From positions 2,666,001 to 2,730,000 of the forward strand of contig JADJXS010000001.1 of assembly GCA_016710275.1 (NCBI GenBank): DNA of 64,000 nucleotides, written 5' to 3'. The translations under genes and the position numbers were made by a program. Under the pieces are notes generated by a model. It did no database searches. It was not told the DNA's origin and worked only from the letters and a program-made list of their open reading frames with translations. The stretch comes from Phycisphaerales bacterium. GTDB taxonomy: Bacteria; Planctomycetota; Phycisphaerae; UBA1845; Fen-1342. Positions within the stretch are counted from its first letter, which is position 1, and each line of letters starts with the position of its first letter. Shown piece after piece: positions 62,604 through 64,000 of this stretch.

Positions 62604-64000
62604 ATGAAACCGCGCTCCGGTCGTGCCGCCCCAGTCTCCCGATTCCTCCCGCGCGGCGGTCTGAAGCGCGGTGCGCGATGGAGCGCTTGGCGCTGGCAGT
62701 CCAACGGATCCATGTGCTCGGCGACGCTGCGCTGCCGCCCGGAGGAGTGGCTGTGCCTTTGCATCGGCGGCCTGCCGCTCGAGGTGGACACCCCCCTGCT
62801 GCTCGCCGAATTCCTGGAGTCGCGAGATGCAACCGTCGCGAACGAGCAGCGCGCCCCCGAGTTCCACGCCATCGTGCATGCCGATCATTGCCGCCGGCTG
62901 GCATGGGTTCAGGCGCCGGCCGGCGCCCGGGCGCTGCGAATCCGCCTGATCCCGCCGCTAGTCAACGCCGACTGGGAGCTGACGGCGCATGGCGTCGCCG
63001 AGCGCGATCCCAAGTGCCACCCCTGCGCGAATGTGCCGCGCTGGAGCACCTACAGCCCTTCGACGAAGTTGAACGGCGTGGTGCTTCCGCGCGAGCTGGA
63101 AGCGCTGGAGCGGCTGATCCCCGGCACCGACGTGCGCATCGCCGATTGCCCCCCGTCGCGCGCGGCGCTGGGTCGGCTCGTGACGGGCAAGGCCGCCGTG
63201 ATTCCGCGCGAGTGGGTGCTTCGCCTGGACCTCGACATCGAACACATGGAGTCGTTTGCACGGGGGGCGTGGATCCTCTCCGATCTCGAGACACTCGCGA
63301 TGCTCGTGGCGCACAGCGGCGCAGCCGGGACGGAGGTCGCGACTTATTCCGCGGTGAACGAGTTCATGTCCGCCCGTAACGAATACGCCGATACGGCGAC
63401 CCGCGGCATGGCCCTGATGGACTGCCTGCCCTACGGCAGCCTGAACGCCGATGGCAAGTTCTCCGTGCGCGTGCTGCGGGCCACCCGCGAGTGGAAGCGC
63501 TACGCCGCCAGTTCCGGCTTTGCGACGCTGCTCTCCAGTCAGACCGCGTGGGACTCGCGATGCAATGACGTGCTCTCCGCCGGCCGGCCGATCGGCGACG
63601 GCGAGCTGCTGGCCACGGACCTGCCGTGGCTCTGCGCCGGTGACTTGGGGACGCCCATCGCACCGCAGGCCGCCGCCCACCTGCTGCGAATGCACCTGGG
63701 CCGCCCGATCGATCCCTGGACGCAGTACAGTTGCCGATCCCATGAGGATCACATCGTGGTGCGGGATGCCGCCGACCTGGCGCGCCGCCACCCCGTTCTC
63801 CGAACACAGCGATGGCGATCCGACAATCCGCGCGTCGCCCGCCTGGGCCTGACGCTCGGCCGCCCCGATGCGCCGCGCGCGCTGATTCTCGACAGCGGCC
63901 GGATGGACGTGCGCGAGCATCATGACGGCGCAGCACCGGAGCCGCTGCTGATCCTGATGCGCGGACTGTCCCGCGAGTTCTCCCAGCGCACGGCCTGGCA
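62604..64000 (+). CDS. Unrecognised protein, runs off the right edge (partial)
   Basis: The frame from ATG 62604 (AGGA about 8 bp upstream) has no stop up to 64000, giving at least 465 residues. ATG 62712 is a second start candidate, where the sequence becomes better ordered. The stretch PEEWLCLCIGGLPLEVDTPL, then HPCANVPRWSTYSPSTKLNG, VLRLDLDIEHMESFARG, MALMDCLPYGSLNADGKFSV and HEDHIVVRDAADL has the texture of a real globular protein with no signal peptide. I recognise no family. Antisense frames over the same bases are shadows. Confidence 0.65.
   Translation, partial: MKPRSGRAAPVSRFLPRGGLKRGARWSAWRWQSNGSMCSATLRCRPEEWLCLCIGGLPLEVDTPLLLAEFLESRDATVANEQRAPEFHAIVHADHCRRLAWVQAPAGARALRIRLIPPLVNADWELTAHGVAERDPKCHPCANVPRWSTYSPSTKLNGVVLPRELEALERLIPGTDVRIADCPPSRAALGRLVTGKAAVIPREWVLRLDLDIEHMESFARGAWILSDLETLAMLVAHSGAAGTEVATYSAVNEFMSARNEYADTATRGMALMDCLPYGSLNADGKFSVRVLRATREWKRYAASSGFATLLSSQTAWDSRCNDVLSAGRPIGDGELLATDLPWLCAGDLGTPIAPQAAAHLLRMHLGRPIDPWTQYSCRSHEDHIVVRDAADLARRHPVLRTQRWRSDNPRVARLGLTLGRPDAPRALILDSGRMDVREHHDGAAPEPLLILMRGLSREFSQRTAW

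Overview
The window looks like chromosome of a high-GC Planctomycetota bacterium, most likely Phycisphaerae-like. The clues are dockerin-type Ca-binding repeats of the form GDxNxDGxxNNFDxxxFV, a CPxCGYDxR zinc ribbon on a small membrane protein, a PEP-CTERM protein, abundant REP-like palindromes and many GTGA/ATGA gene overlaps. No rRNA, tRNA or CRISPR array was seen.

Layout. (1) 1-12,481 is a decayed RHS (YD-repeat) polymorphic-toxin locus. It holds five copies of one RHS core (A-E), some frameshifted or truncated. Core copies A-D are each followed by a different tail and/or a unique small ORF, often overlapping by 4 bp, which is the layout of orphan toxin/immunity cassettes. The partner gene of cassette D, a predicted lipoprotein, is split by an IS21-family element (7681-11984, 6-bp target duplication). 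That element itself carries an IS66-family element (9427-11062, 8-bp duplication). (2) 12,666-24,149 is a five-gene, translationally coupled minus-strand operon: SNF2/HepA-like helicase, PLD-like protein, DUF1156 DNA methyltransferase, nucleotidyltransferase, DUF499 ATPase. It resembles a predicted phage-defence module. (3) 24,793-35,883 is a metal/oxyanion cluster: chrB, a response regulator/histidine kinase pair, then an operon of a heme-domain-like secreted protein, an iron-type substrate-binding protein, a permease and a truncated chrA. The same 32-bp site (26/32 identical) lies before the regulator gene and before the operon, which ties them into one regulon. Prophage debris (tape measure, fibronectin-like protein, terminase GpA fragment, Com-like zinc finger) lies on both sides. 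(4) 36,930-41,516 holds a second IS21-family copy, an orphan membrane protein and a decayed IS630-family element. (5) 41,544-47,947 has a sixth RHS fragment (F, with dockerin repeats) and a two-gene unit ending in a 1,674-residue DUF4132-type protein. (6) 48,177-49,732 is an IS110 remnant followed by a dense repeat block.

(7) 49,733-64,000 is ordinary chromosome: clpB, a solitary nuoD, rdgB, a membrane glycosyltransferase, RNase D, rhomboid protease, universal stress protein, plsC-cmk, a CPBP protease and an unrecognised gene running off the right edge.

The long unique genes are intact. Indels cluster in RHS and IS copies, so they reflect either real decay or consensus error in repeated sequence. 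The two IS21 copies lie in direct orientation about 29 kb apart, and RHS copies A and F about 42 kb apart. Both pairs could mediate deletion of the accessory block.
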